From: Rhodoferax sp.
Lineage (GTDB): Bacteria; Pseudomonadota; Gammaproteobacteria; Burkholderiales; Burkholderiaceae_C
DNA: 17,075 nucleotides
Assembly: GCA_023231075.1 (NCBI GenBank)
Contig: JALNWC010000020.1
Location: 1-17,075, forward strand
Direction: 5' to 3'
Shown here piece after piece: positions 1 through 6,963 of this stretch (position 1 is the first letter of the stretch; every line of letters starts with the position of its first letter). Below the pieces are notes generated by a model. That model ran no database searches and had not been told where the DNA came from. It saw only the letters and a list, made by a program, of their open reading frames with translations. A program made the translations under genes and the position numbers.

Positions 1-2
1 AC

Positions 3-53
3 AAAGCCGCCGTGCGCGAAGCGGTGGCCGAACTGGCGAAAACGCCCAGCTGA
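3..53 (+). CDS. C-terminal end of an unidentified protein (partial)
   Basis: An open frame enters from the left edge and ends at TGA 51-53. The visible tail is 16 residues, KAAVREAVAELAKTPS, an alanine-rich amphipathic helix. The frame choice rests only on being open with a plausible composition, so it is tentative. The gene would converge with relA, with a REP-type repeat array between the two stops. Too little remains to assign a family. Confidence 0.5.
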   Translation, partial: KAAVREAVAELAKTPS

Positions 54-70
54 GACAAACCGCCGGACAG

Positions 71-190
71 CCATCGGCCCGAGGCGGGCCTCCCACAAAA
101 TACCGGCGCCCTGTGGGAGCGGCGCCCTGTGGGAGCGGCGCCCTCGCCGCGATTGCCCCCAAATCCATCGGCCCGGGGCGGGCCTCCTGC
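71..190. repeat. REP-type palindromic repeat array between convergent genes
   Basis: Three REP-like units are visible. Copies in minus orientation lie at 71-98 and 165-190; read on the minus strand they have a GTGGGAG head (degenerate, GCAGGAG, in the second) followed by stem GCCCG, loop CCT or CCCC, stem CGGGC and CGATGG. Between them is a plus-orientation unit ending with GTGGGAG-CGGCG-CCCT-CGCCG-CGATT (130-155). Its head is duplicated as an exact 16-bp tandem, GGCGCCCTGTGGGAGC at 105-120 and 121-136. Head GTGGGAG plus a GC stem matches the well-known Pseudomonas REP class mobilised by RAYT (Y1 transposase-like) proteins. The array lies between convergent ends and may act as a transcript end. 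Confidence 0.8.
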
Positions 191-213
191 CTCATGCCGA
201 CAAGCTGAGCGCT

Positions 214-2433
214 TTACCTTCGTCTTGCCGAGCGCACACCCGGCAGCTCGGCAACCAAACCCAGCACCTTGTGCAGGCGGCTGGCGTCGGCGACTTCGAC
301 GGTGAAGGTCATCCAGGCCGTGCCTTTGATGGACTGGGTCTGCACGCCGATGACGTTCATTTTTTCCTTGGTAAACACCTCGGAGATGTCGCGCAGCAGA
401 CCTTGCCGGTCTTGCGCCTGCACCGCCACGTCGACCGGGAACACCGAGCCGCCGGCGGTCTGGTTCAGTCCCCATTCGACGTCGATCAGACGCTCGCCGT
501 TTTTGGCGACCATTTCCTTCAGGTTCGGGCAATCGGTGCGGTGCACGCTGACACCCTTGCCGCGGGTGACAAAGCCGCAGATGGCGTCGGGCGGCGCGGG
601 TTTGCAGCACTTGGCCATTTGGGTCATGAGCGAATCCACGCCCACCACCAGCAAGCCGCCTTTGCTCGGGTTGCTGTCGCTGCGGGGTTTGCGGATCAAC
701 GGGGCGTCGAGGTCGTGCTGGGGCGGTTCGTCCGGGCGCAGCAGCTGCTCGATGGTGCGCAGCGAAAATTCTTCCTTGCCGACCACTTCAAACAGGGCGT
801 CGGCCGAGGTAAAGCCCAGTTGTGCGGCCAGGTCATCGAGCTTGAAGGCGGTTTTGCCCTCGCGCTGCAGCAGTTTTTCGACGGCTTCACGGCCTTTGGC
901 GGTGGTCTCGGTCAAGGCCAGGGCGTTGAACCAGGCGCGCACCTTGGTGCGCGCGCGATGGCTGACCAGGTAGCCTTGCTCGGGGTTGAGCCAGTCGCGC
1001 GAGGGGCCGCCCTCTTTCACCGTGATGACTTCCACGGTCTGGCCGTTTTTCAGTGGCGTGTTGAGCGGCACCATGACGCCATCGACGCGCGCGCCGCGGC
1101 AGCGGTGGCCCAGGCTGGTGTGCACGCTGTAGGCGAAGTCGACCGCGGTGGCGCCCTGCGGCAGTTCGACAATGGCGGCCTCGGGCGTCAGCACGTAGAT
1201 CAGGTCGTCAAAAACGCCCTGGGTCCGGGAGCCCGAAAGGTCGCGCTCCCACGCCAGCAATTGGCGCAGCACGGCGATTTTGGCGTCATAGGCGCCACTG
1301 GCTGAAACGCCCGCGTAGCCCTTGGCACCGGCTTCCTTGTAGGCCCAATGCGCGGCGACGCCGTTTTCGGCGTGGTCGTGCATGGCCTGGGTGCGGATCT
1401 GGATTTCGCAGACCTGGCCCTCGCCGTCGCGCACCACGGTGTGCAGCGACTGGTAGCCGTTGACCTTGGGTTTGGCGATGTAGTCGTCGAATTCTTCGGC
1501 AATGGGCGTGAAATGGCTGTGCACCCAGCTCAGGGCGGCGTAGCATTCGGGCACGCTGGCCACGATGACGCGCAGCGCACGCACGTCGTAGATGTGCGCA
1601 AAGTCCAGCCCCTTGCCGCGCATTTTCTTGACGATGCTGTAGATGTGCTTGGGCCGGCCCGACACGGTGGCGCTGAGGCCGTTGGCGTTCAGGTCGGATT
1701 GCAGCCGGGCGCGCAGGCGCTCGACATTGGCCTCGCGCTCGGCGCGTTTTTCATCGAGCCAATTGGCCACCTGGCGGTAGGTGTCGGGCTCCTGGAAACG
1801 AAACGCCAGGTCTTCCATTTCCCACTTGATTTCCCAAATGCCGAGGCGGTTGGCCAGTGGCGCAAAGACCTGCAGGGCTTCGGCCGCGATGCCTTCGGGC
1901 ACCGGCAATTTGGTGGCGGCAAAAAAGCGCAGGGTTTGCAGGCGCGAGGCCAGGCGCAGCATGACCACGCGCAGGTCGCGCGAAAACGCCAGCAGCATTT
2001 TGCGCACGTTTTCGGTCTGCATGGCAGCGGGCTGCAAGCCGGTGGCGTGACCGCGTGCGCGCACCAGCCGGGCCTGGCGCTGCACCCGCACCAGCTTGGT
2101 GGTTTCCATGGCGAGATCAGCAAAATTGTCGCCAAAGGCCTTGGCAATCACTTCCTGCGGCCGGTTCAGGTGGTCGCAGGCATAGACCAGGTAGCTGGCG
2201 GCCTGCATGGCTTCGGAGCCGCCAATGCTGCGCAGAATGGCGGCCACGGCGTCGGCGTGGGCCAGAATGTTTTCACCGGTGTCAAGCAGTTCGGTGGCCA
2301 GCAGCGGCTCGGCAAAAGCCCGCGCGCGCGCCAGCGCATGGGCCTGCTCCGGCAGGCTGTCGGCGGTGGCGGCAACCACCGGCAGGACCAGTTTGGTGGC
2401 TGTCTCCGGGTTGGCTGTCGTTTGGCTTTTCAT
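214..2433 (-). CDS. relA: RelA: GTP pyrophosphokinase, (p)ppGpp synthetase I
   Basis: Ribosome-associated stringent-response enzyme that transfers pyrophosphate from ATP to GTP or GDP. The 739-aa length is close to E. coli RelA (744). Residues about 40-195 form the pseudo-hydrolase domain. Where active hydrolases have the HD pair this protein has YLVYACDHLN (81-90), so hydrolase activity is probably lost. The synthetase domain spans about 255-370, with GRPKHIYSI (259-267), catalytic Asp in IYDVRALR (D283), EFDDYIAKPKVNGYQS (314-329) and Glu of EIQIRT (E343). TGS follows at about 408-472, the zinc-finger region at 605-636 (CCKPAP 609-614, HRTDC 631-635) and ACT at 663-739. I chose ATG 2433. 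Longer readings (ATG 2448, GTG 2475) run into the upstream REP unit and encode non-family residues. No strong ribosome-binding site is visible. It lies 118 bp downstream of the alpha/beta hydrolase. A separate spoT is expected elsewhere. Confidence 0.95.
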   Translation of the reverse strand: MKSQTTANPETATKLVLPVVAATADSLPEQAHALARARAFAEPLLATELLDTGENILAHADAVAAILRSIGGSEAMQAASYLVYACDHLNRPQEVIAKAFGDNFADLAMETTKLVRVQRQARLVRARGHATGLQPAAMQTENVRKMLLAFSRDLRVVMLRLASRLQTLRFFAATKLPVPEGIAAEALQVFAPLANRLGIWEIKWEMEDLAFRFQEPDTYRQVANWLDEKRAEREANVERLRARLQSDLNANGLSATVSGRPKHIYSIVKKMRGKGLDFAHIYDVRALRVIVASVPECYAALSWVHSHFTPIAEEFDDYIAKPKVNGYQSLHTVVRDGEGQVCEIQIRTQAMHDHAENGVAAHWAYKEAGAKGYAGVSASGAYDAKIAVLRQLLAWERDLSGSRTQGVFDDLIYVLTPEAAIVELPQGATAVDFAYSVHTSLGHRCRGARVDGVMVPLNTPLKNGQTVEVITVKEGGPSRDWLNPEQGYLVSHRARTKVRAWFNALALTETTAKGREAVEKLLQREGKTAFKLDDLAAQLGFTSADALFEVVGKEEFSLRTIEQLLRPDEPPQHDLDAPLIRKPRSDSNPSKGGLLVVGVDSLMTQMAKCCKPAPPDAICGFVTRGKGVSVHRTDCPNLKEMVAKNGERLIDVEWGLNQTAGGSVFPVDVAVQAQDRQGLLRDISEVFTKEKMNVIGVQTQSIKGTAWMTFTVEVADASRLHKVLGLVAELPGVRSARRR

Positions 2434-2448
2434 TGAATTACCCGACAT

Positions 2449-2535
2449 CCATCGGCCCGAGGGCGGGCCTCCCACAGGGAGAGGCGCCCTTGTGGGAGCG
2501 GCGCCCTTGTGGGAGCGGGGCCCTTGCCGCGAGGG
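2449..2535. repeat. REP-type inverted pair between hydrolase gene and relA
   Basis: A minus-orientation REP (2449-2475: GTGGGAG, stem GCCCG, loop CCCT, stem CGGGC, CGATGG) is followed by a plus-orientation unit. In the plus unit a 17-bp head, GGCGCCCTTGTGGGAGC, is repeated at 2483-2499 and 2500-2516, then closed by GGGGCCCTTGCCGCGA (2517-2532). This is the same layout as the array at 71-155. The inner edge is only about 15 nt upstream of the relA ATG, so the hairpin would sit in the relA leader if the mRNA comes through from the hydrolase gene. Confidence 0.8.
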
Positions 2536-2551
2536 TATTTGGATTTCATGG

Positions 2552-3457
2552 CTAATCCAGCAAGAAAGAAACCACGGCTTTTACCTGGTCGTCGGCAACC
2601 AAGGTGGGGGCATGGCCGACGCCGGCAAATTCGATCAGCCGGGCCTTGGGGCCGCGCTGGGTCATGGCGTGCGCGGTCCGGGGCGACAGCAGGTCGGACT
2701 CGGCGCCGCGAATCAGCAGCGTCCGGGCGGTGATGTGGTCATAGGCCTGCCACAGCAGGGCCTCGCCCTGGGCGGCGAATTCGGGCGTGACGGCGGCGTA
2801 CGGGTCGGCCAGCGCCGGGTCATAGTGCAGCGTGAAGCGGCCGCTGCCGTCGCCCAGCGGTTTCAGCATGGGCCGGCACAGCGCTAACCACTGGGCCTTC
2901 GTGTGCGGGCCGAAGCTGCTGGAGGTGGCCCACATCGCGTCAGCGCCCTGCTGCTCGGTGGCAAAGACACCGGTGTTGCCCAAGTACTGGCCAATGCGCT
3001 GCAGCGCCTGCCACTCAAGCGTCGGGCCGACGTCGTTGAGCACCAGGCGGCGCACTTTGGCAAAGGCCGGGGCATTGGGCAGGCCCGCCACCGCCATGCC
3101 GATCAGGCCGCCCATGCTGGTGCCGAGCCAGTCGAGGGTGGTGGGCTGCAATTGCTGCAACAGCGCCAGCATGTCGGCCGCATAGTCGGGAATCTGGTAG
3201 CCCTGGGGGTCTTTGAGCCAGTCGCTTTGGCCGCGCCCGACCACGTCGGGGCAGACCACGCGCAGGCTGTGGCCGATGCTGGCGGCGTGCGCGCACAGGG
3301 CCTGTGCCAGCACGTCGAAGTCGCGGCCCTGGCGCGTCAGGCCATGCACACACAGCACCACATGGGCGCTGTCGGGCTGGCCCCACTGCCAGTAAGCCAT
3401 GCGGTGGCCGCCCTGGGCATCGGGGCAGGTGACAAATTCAAGGGAGGGTTCTGACAT
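2552..3457 (-). CDS. Alpha/beta-fold hydrolase, cytoplasmic, substrate unknown
   Basis: A 301-aa single-domain alpha/beta hydrolase. The oxyanion-side HG motif is VHGLTRQGRDFD (37-48). PDVVGRGQSDW follows (70-80), then the nucleophile elbow GTSMGG with Ser114. The acid is probably Asp255 (RGAESDLLS) and the base His282 (GVGHAPT). A cap-like insertion lies at about 140-230. There is no signal peptide or membrane segment. The family (often with HGLTRNGRDFD) is widespread in alpha- and betaproteobacteria without a fixed substrate. ATG 3457 is supported by AGGA six nt upstream. The gene is divergent from the 3-hydroxybutyrate dehydrogenase gene across 152 bp, so a role in ester hydrolysis linked to hydroxyalkanoates is possible but is only inference. 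relA follows on the same strand. Confidence 0.9.
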   Translation of the reverse strand: MSEPSLEFVTCPDAQGGHRMAYWQWGQPDSAHVVLCVHGLTRQGRDFDVLAQALCAHAASIGHSLRVVCPDVVGRGQSDWLKDPQGYQIPDYAADMLALLQQLQPTTLDWLGTSMGGLIGMAVAGLPNAPAFAKVRRLVLNDVGPTLEWQALQRIGQYLGNTGVFATEQQGADAMWATSSSFGPHTKAQWLALCRPMLKPLGDGSGRFTLHYDPALADPYAAVTPEFAAQGEALLWQAYDHITARTLLIRGAESDLLSPRTAHAMTQRGPKARLIEFAGVGHAPTLVADDQVKAVVSFLLD

Positions 3458-3485
3458 GGCGTGTCCTGAAAACTATAGGGAGGCT

Positions 3486-3541
3486 GGATAATGACCGGGT
3501 GGCATGTGCCCATGGCGTCCAGCGGGTACATGGCATCATCC
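3486..3541. promoter_or_regulatory. Imperfect inverted repeat in divergent promoter region (possible operator)
   Basis: In the 152-bp spacer between the divergent hydrolase and dehydrogenase genes, GGATAATG (3486-3493) and CATCATCC (3534-3541) form outer arms with one mismatch. CATGTGCCC (3503-3511) and GGGTACATG (3524-3532) form inner arms, also with one mismatch. The symmetry is centred near 3516. No convincing -35/-10 pair was found for either gene, although AT-rich candidates exist (for example TATAGT on the minus strand near 3472-3477). The call rests on symmetry and position alone. Confidence 0.3.
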
Positions 3542-3609
3542 TAATTCAATCCAGCTGCCATCTCGTCCGGGGCGGATCAATTCAACCATTTTTTTCGGAG
3601 AAATACACC

Positions 3610-4380
3610 ATGCTCAAAGGTAAAACAGCGCTTGTGACCGGGTCCACCAGCGGCATTGGTCTGGGCATTGCCAAGGCTCTGGCCGCCCAGGGTGCCAACA
3701 TGGTTCTGAATGGTTTTGGTGATGTCGATGGCCCCAAGGCCGAGGTGGCGGCGCTGGGCGTGCAGGTGGCCTACCACGGCGCCGACATGCGCAAGCCTGA
3801 CGAAATTGCCGCCATGATGGCCTATGCCGCCGAACAGTTTGGCCGGGTCGATATTCTGGTGAACAACGCCGGTATCCAGCACGTGGCGCGGGTCGAAAAT
3901 TTTCCGCCCGAGCGCTGGGACGCCATCATCGCCATCAACCTGAGCAGCGCGTTTCATGCCACGCGGCTGGCGCTGCCGGCCATGCAGGCGGCGGGCTGGG
4001 GCCGCATCATCAACCTGGCCTCGGTGCACGGGTTGGTGGCCTCGGCAGAAAAAGCGGCCTATGTCGCGGCCAAGCACGGCGTGGTCGGCCTGACCAAGGT
4101 GACCGCGCTGGAAAACGCCACCGGCGGCGTCACCTGCAACGCCATCTGCCCGGGCTGGGTGCTGACGCCGCTGGTACAAAAACAGGTCGACGCCAAGGCC
4201 GCCGCCCTGGGTTTGAGTAATGAAGAAGCCAAAAAGCTGCTGCTGGGCGAAAAGGAGCCCTCCTTGCAGTTCACCACCCCCGAAGAGCTGGGCGCGCTGG
4301 CGGTGTTTTTCTGCTCGCCCGCCGGCAACAACGTGCGCGGCGTGGCCTGGAACATGGACGGCGGCTGGGCCGCGCAGTAA
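3610..4380 (+). CDS. bdhA: D-3-hydroxybutyrate dehydrogenase (SDR family)
   Basis: NAD-dependent oxidation of D-3-hydroxybutyrate to acetoacetate, a step in use of polyhydroxybutyrate monomers. The protein has 256 aa, a classical short-chain dehydrogenase. It has a nucleotide-binding TGSTSGIGLG (10-19), NNAG (85-88) and the catalytic set Asn110, Ser138, Tyr151 and Lys155. The substrate-site residues known from Pseudomonas fragi HBDH (Gln94, Ser142, His144, Lys152, Tyr155, Gln196) all recur here with a constant offset of four: Gln90, Ser138, His140, Lys148, Tyr151, Gln192. This makes the specific name much safer than SDR alone. The C-terminus is DGGWAAQ. ATG 3610 is preceded by GGAG nine nt upstream; in-frame codons back to 3499 lack family similarity. 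It is monocistronic, with an inverted-repeat element after the stop. Confidence 0.95.
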   Translation: MLKGKTALVTGSTSGIGLGIAKALAAQGANMVLNGFGDVDGPKAEVAALGVQVAYHGADMRKPDEIAAMMAYAAEQFGRVDILVNNAGIQHVARVENFPPERWDAIIAINLSSAFHATRLALPAMQAAGWGRIINLASVHGLVASAEKAAYVAAKHGVVGLTKVTALENATGGVTCNAICPGWVLTPLVQKQVDAKAAALGLSNEEAKKLLLGEKEPSLQFTTPEELGALAVFFCSPAGNNVRGVAWNMDGGWAAQ

Positions 4381-4399
4381 ACCTGGAAACGGCGGTTGG

Positions 4400-4510
4400 A
4401 TGCACCTGCCGGTGCGGTGATCGGGGTGCCAGGCAAGGCTGAGCGCTGCGGCTCCAGCAGCACCTGCGTGCTGCTGGACAGCGCTCCGAGCGCGGTGCTG
4501 GCAGGTGCAT
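4400..4510. repeat. Nested inverted-repeat element downstream of bdhA
   Basis: An 11-bp perfect inverted repeat bounds the element: ATGCACCTGCC at 4400-4410 and GGCAGGTGCAT at 4500-4510. Inside is a perfect 11-bp stem with a 4-nt loop (TCCAGCAGCAC 4453-4463, CTGC, GTGCTGCTGGA 4468-4478). An 8-bp outer stem continues it (GAGCGCTG 4441-4448 with CAGCGCTC 4479-4486) with a CGGC bulge. There is no T-run, so it is not a standard intrinsic terminator. The rest of the spacer to 4639 holds no gene I can support, only further short hairpins such as TTCACC 4517-4522 with GGTGAA 4528-4533. Confidence 0.65.
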
Positions 4511-4639
4511 AGCGCTTTCACCCACAAGGTGAACGCCATCGAAGCCGTCAACGCTCGATTTCATGCGGCTTGGCCAGGGATACAAAGCGGTCAACTGCCG
4601 TTTCTGGGTTGATTTCGGTGGGCGGACAAACTGGATCAT

Positions 4640-6079
4640 TCAGGCGCGTTGCGGCGCGATCTCGCTGGCGTAGTCGTACAGCGCACCCAGGATGGCTTCG
4701 TCGCGCTCACTGGCGTTGTCGGCCAGCTTGTCGAGTGCTTCAAACAAGGCGTCGAGTGTCAGCGCCCCGCCCGCGCCGTCAAACAGACGTGCCGCGCGGT
4801 GGGCTTCCCAGCGCGCAGCCTCTTCAACGCTGAGGCTGTGCGGGAAATTGCGCGCCCGGTAGCGCCACAACAATTCCGACAAACGCGCGTCTTCAAACGC
4901 GGGCCGGGCCGTGGCCAGCTCGGCCGGGCTGCAGCGGCGCAGGTCGTTGAGGCGGCGGCGGTCCGCATTGCCGACAAAACCGCCGTACAGGTCTTGATCG
5001 ACATCCACCGGCGCCGCTTCGGGGCGGGCAAAGACCTGCGCCCAGATGGCGCTCATGTCGGGCAAATCCCGTGCCACGGCCGCGTTTTGGAGCTGTGCCG
5101 CCACATCGATGCCCCAGCGCCCGGCCATGGCCGGGCCGAGCACCTTGAGATTGCTCATCACCATGGGCGACTTGTTGAGGTGCACCGACTTGACCGGCAG
5201 GCGGGTCATGCCTTCTGGCAGATCGGCTGATTTGCTGAACAGGCGCAGGCGGATCTGCTCGGCGTTCAAACTGGCCAGCTCGGCCGGGTCAAAGGCCAGG
5301 TCCCAGGCCAGCAGTTCGTTTTTGTTGGCCGGGTGCATGGCCAGCGGCCACATCAGGGCGACACAGCCGCGCTCGGGCGCAAACATGCCTGAAATGTGCA
5401 GGAACGGCCGCGCATGGGTCAGGGTGGTGGGCAAGCCCAGCTCGGTCATGACCCGGTCTTTCTTGTGCAGGCCAAAACAGAAGTCAAAGAGCTTGGGCTG
5501 CGCCGTCTTGATGAGCCGCGCCAGCGCGATGGTGGCCTGCACGTCGCTCAGGGCGTCGTGTGCCGCGGCGTGCAGCAGGCCATTGGCGGCGCTCAGGTCG
5601 GTCAATTTGAAGCTCGGCTTGCCATCGGGTTTGAGCGGCCACTGGATGCCGTCCGGGCGCAGCGCATAGGCGGTGCGCACCACGTCCAGCAGGTCCCAGC
5701 GGCCGCAGTCGTTTTGCCATTCGCGCGCATAGGGGTCGATCAGGTTGCGCCAGAACATGAAGCGCGTGACCTCGTCGTCAAAACGGATGGTGTTGTAGCC
5801 TACGCCCACGGTGCCGGGCTCGCTGAAAAGCTGCTCGATCTGCGCGGCAAACTGGTGTTCGGGCAGGCCTTTTTCCAGGCATTCCTGCGGCGTGATGCCG
5901 GTGATCAGGCAGGCTTGGGGCTCCGGCAAAAAATCGTTGGCGGGCTGGCAGTACAGCATGACCGGCGCGCCGATGGGCTTGAGGTCGGCGTCGGTGCGCA
6001 TGGCGGCAAACTGCGCCGGCCGCGTTTGCCGGGTATGGGCACCAAAGGTTTCGTAGTCGTGCCAGAGAAAGGTGTGCAT
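4640..6079 (-). CDS. sbcB: Exonuclease I (exodeoxyribonuclease I)
   Basis: 3'-to-5' single-strand DNA exonuclease used in recombination and mismatch repair. The protein has 479 aa (E. coli 475). The DEDD-family active site is intact: D8 and E10 in HDYETFG, D101 in RFDDE, H174 and D179 in AAHDALSD. These sit at a constant offset of -7 from E. coli D15, E17, D108, H181 and D186. The middle SH3-like and C-terminal helical regions follow (HISGMFAPERG about 248-258, RLPVKSVHLNKSP about 317-329). ATG 6079 begins MHTFLWHDYETFG as in homologues; an upstream in-frame extension to 6139 overlaps the preceding gene and is rejected. No good ribosome-binding site is visible, and the ATG lies 16 nt after the preceding stop, which suggests translational coupling. 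It is the last gene of the minus-strand series. Confidence 0.97.
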   Translation of the reverse strand: MHTFLWHDYETFGAHTRQTRPAQFAAMRTDADLKPIGAPVMLYCQPANDFLPEPQACLITGITPQECLEKGLPEHQFAAQIEQLFSEPGTVGVGYNTIRFDDEVTRFMFWRNLIDPYAREWQNDCGRWDLLDVVRTAYALRPDGIQWPLKPDGKPSFKLTDLSAANGLLHAAAHDALSDVQATIALARLIKTAQPKLFDFCFGLHKKDRVMTELGLPTTLTHARPFLHISGMFAPERGCVALMWPLAMHPANKNELLAWDLAFDPAELASLNAEQIRLRLFSKSADLPEGMTRLPVKSVHLNKSPMVMSNLKVLGPAMAGRWGIDVAAQLQNAAVARDLPDMSAIWAQVFARPEAAPVDVDQDLYGGFVGNADRRRLNDLRRCSPAELATARPAFEDARLSELLWRYRARNFPHSLSVEEAARWEAHRAARLFDGAGGALTLDALFEALDKLADNASERDEAILGALYDYASEIAPQRA

Positions 6080-6095
6080 TTGTGTGGGGACCGGT

Positions 6096-6431
6096 TTAGT
6101 CGAGCTTGGGCTTGTCGCTGTGCGAGACCTCATAACCATCGGCCATGTAGGCCGGGCCTTTCATCAGCCAGACGATCACGCAGCCCAAGGACACGATCAC
6201 CACCGCCGTCCAGATCAGCACCGCCAAACCGATCATGCCGAAGTCAAACAGCTGGATGTGGCGCTCAATCTCGGCCGCCGTGCCCTGGGTGTAAAACAGC
6301 CGCGCCAGCCCCGACAGCAGCAAGGGCAACAGGGTGCCCAGCAGCAGCACGCGCGGCATCTTGCGCAGCAAACGCAACTCGAAGCCGTAAGGGGTGCGCT
6401 GGTAGCCGGGGAGTTTTTTGAGCCAGTCCAT
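6096..6431 (-). CDS. Small two-helix inner-membrane protein of unknown function
   Basis: 111 aa. The N-terminal part is basic and cytosolic-looking (MDWLKKLPGYQRTPYGFELR). Two hydrophobic segments follow at about 26-46 and 64-90. The C-terminus is polar, with GPAYMADGYEVSHSDKPKLD. The positive-inside pattern suggests that both ends are cytoplasmic. I do not recognise a named family. The short gaps (21 nt after the GNAT gene, 16 nt before sbcB) place it in the same transcript. No clear ribosome-binding site precedes ATG 6431. The hydrophobic pattern and operon placement support a real gene, but nothing shows function. Confidence 0.8.
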   Translation of the reverse strand: MDWLKKLPGYQRTPYGFELRLLRKMPRVLLLGTLLPLLLSGLARLFYTQGTAAEIERHIQLFDFGMIGLAVLIWTAVVIVSLGCVIVWLMKGPAYMADGYEVSHSDKPKLD

Positions 6432-6452
6432 GGTGCAGCCGGAGCAAAAAAG

Positions 6453-6956
6453 TCAAAGCCACTTTTGCATGAACTGCGCCTGGCCCATGGCCGGGTCCAG
6501 CTGGTAGTTGTCAAAGCCCAGCCGCCGGTACAGCTTTTGCGCCGGCGTATTGCCTTCGAGCACTTCCAGTGTGAGCTTGCAGGCCCCGCGTGCGCGCGCC
6601 AGTTGCTCAACCAGCCCCAGCATCTGCTGCGCCACGCCTTGTCCGCGATGCGATGCCGCCACCACCACGTCGTGCACGTTGACCAGCGGCTGGCAGACAA
6701 AGGTGGAAAAACCCTCGACGCAGTTGACCAGACCCACCGGCAGGCCGCCCGCTGCCGCGTCAAAGGCCAGCACACTGAACAAATTGGGCCGTGCCGCCAA
6801 CGCTTGCGGCAGGTTGGTCTTGGCAAAATCAGACAAGGGCTCAGCGCCACCCATGGGGTCGCGGGCATAGCCGTCCAGCAAATCCAGCAGCGCCCGCATG
6901 TGCTGCGGCTTGGTGTAATCTGCCTGGCACAGCGTCAAGGAAGTGATTGCAGTCAT
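6453..6956 (-). CDS. GNAT-family N-acetyltransferase, substrate unknown
   Basis: 167 aa. The fold is recognised from the acetyl-CoA pyrophosphate-binding loop SHRGQGVAQQML (102-113, consensus R/Q-x-x-G-x-G/A). It is followed by the helix, the beta-5 segment LTLEVLEGNTPAQKLYRRLGF (about 128-148), and a C-terminal strand ending QFMQKWL. The N-terminal half (ADYTKPQHMRALLDLLDGYARDP) resembles GNATs annotated only as acetyltransferases. ATG 6956 is chosen because AAGGG, overlapping the end of glmM, lies five nt upstream. The ATG is seven nt after the glmM stop, so coupled translation is likely. A longer reading to 7040 would overlap glmM. The substrate cannot be told from the sequence. Confidence 0.92.
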   Translation of the reverse strand: MTAITSLTLCQADYTKPQHMRALLDLLDGYARDPMGGAEPLSDFAKTNLPQALAARPNLFSVLAFDAAAGGLPVGLVNCVEGFSTFVCQPLVNVHDVVVAASHRGQGVAQQMLGLVEQLARARGACKLTLEVLEGNTPAQKLYRRLGFDNYQLDPAMGQAQFMQKWL

Positions 6957-6963
6957 GTTGCCC

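Noticed and set aside
105..152. Tandem 16-bp repeats suggesting a CRISPR or direct-repeat array
   Set aside because: There are only two full units with no spacers, and the units are parts of REP hairpins.
2434..2475. Extended relA starts at ATG 2448 and GTG 2475
   Set aside because: They translate the REP unit into residues with no family likeness, and neither has a ribosome-binding site; ATG 2433 gives the expected length.
4400..4510. Integron attC site
   Set aside because: The spaced inverted arms are suggestive, but there is no GTTRRRY/RYYYAAC core pair and no integrase or cassette gene nearby.
4271..4639. Open frames on both strands in the bdhA-sbcB spacer
   Set aside because: The minus-strand frame overlaps bdhA antisense. 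The plus-strand frame (4421-4618) has no start codon and no recognisable family, and both run through the hairpin element.
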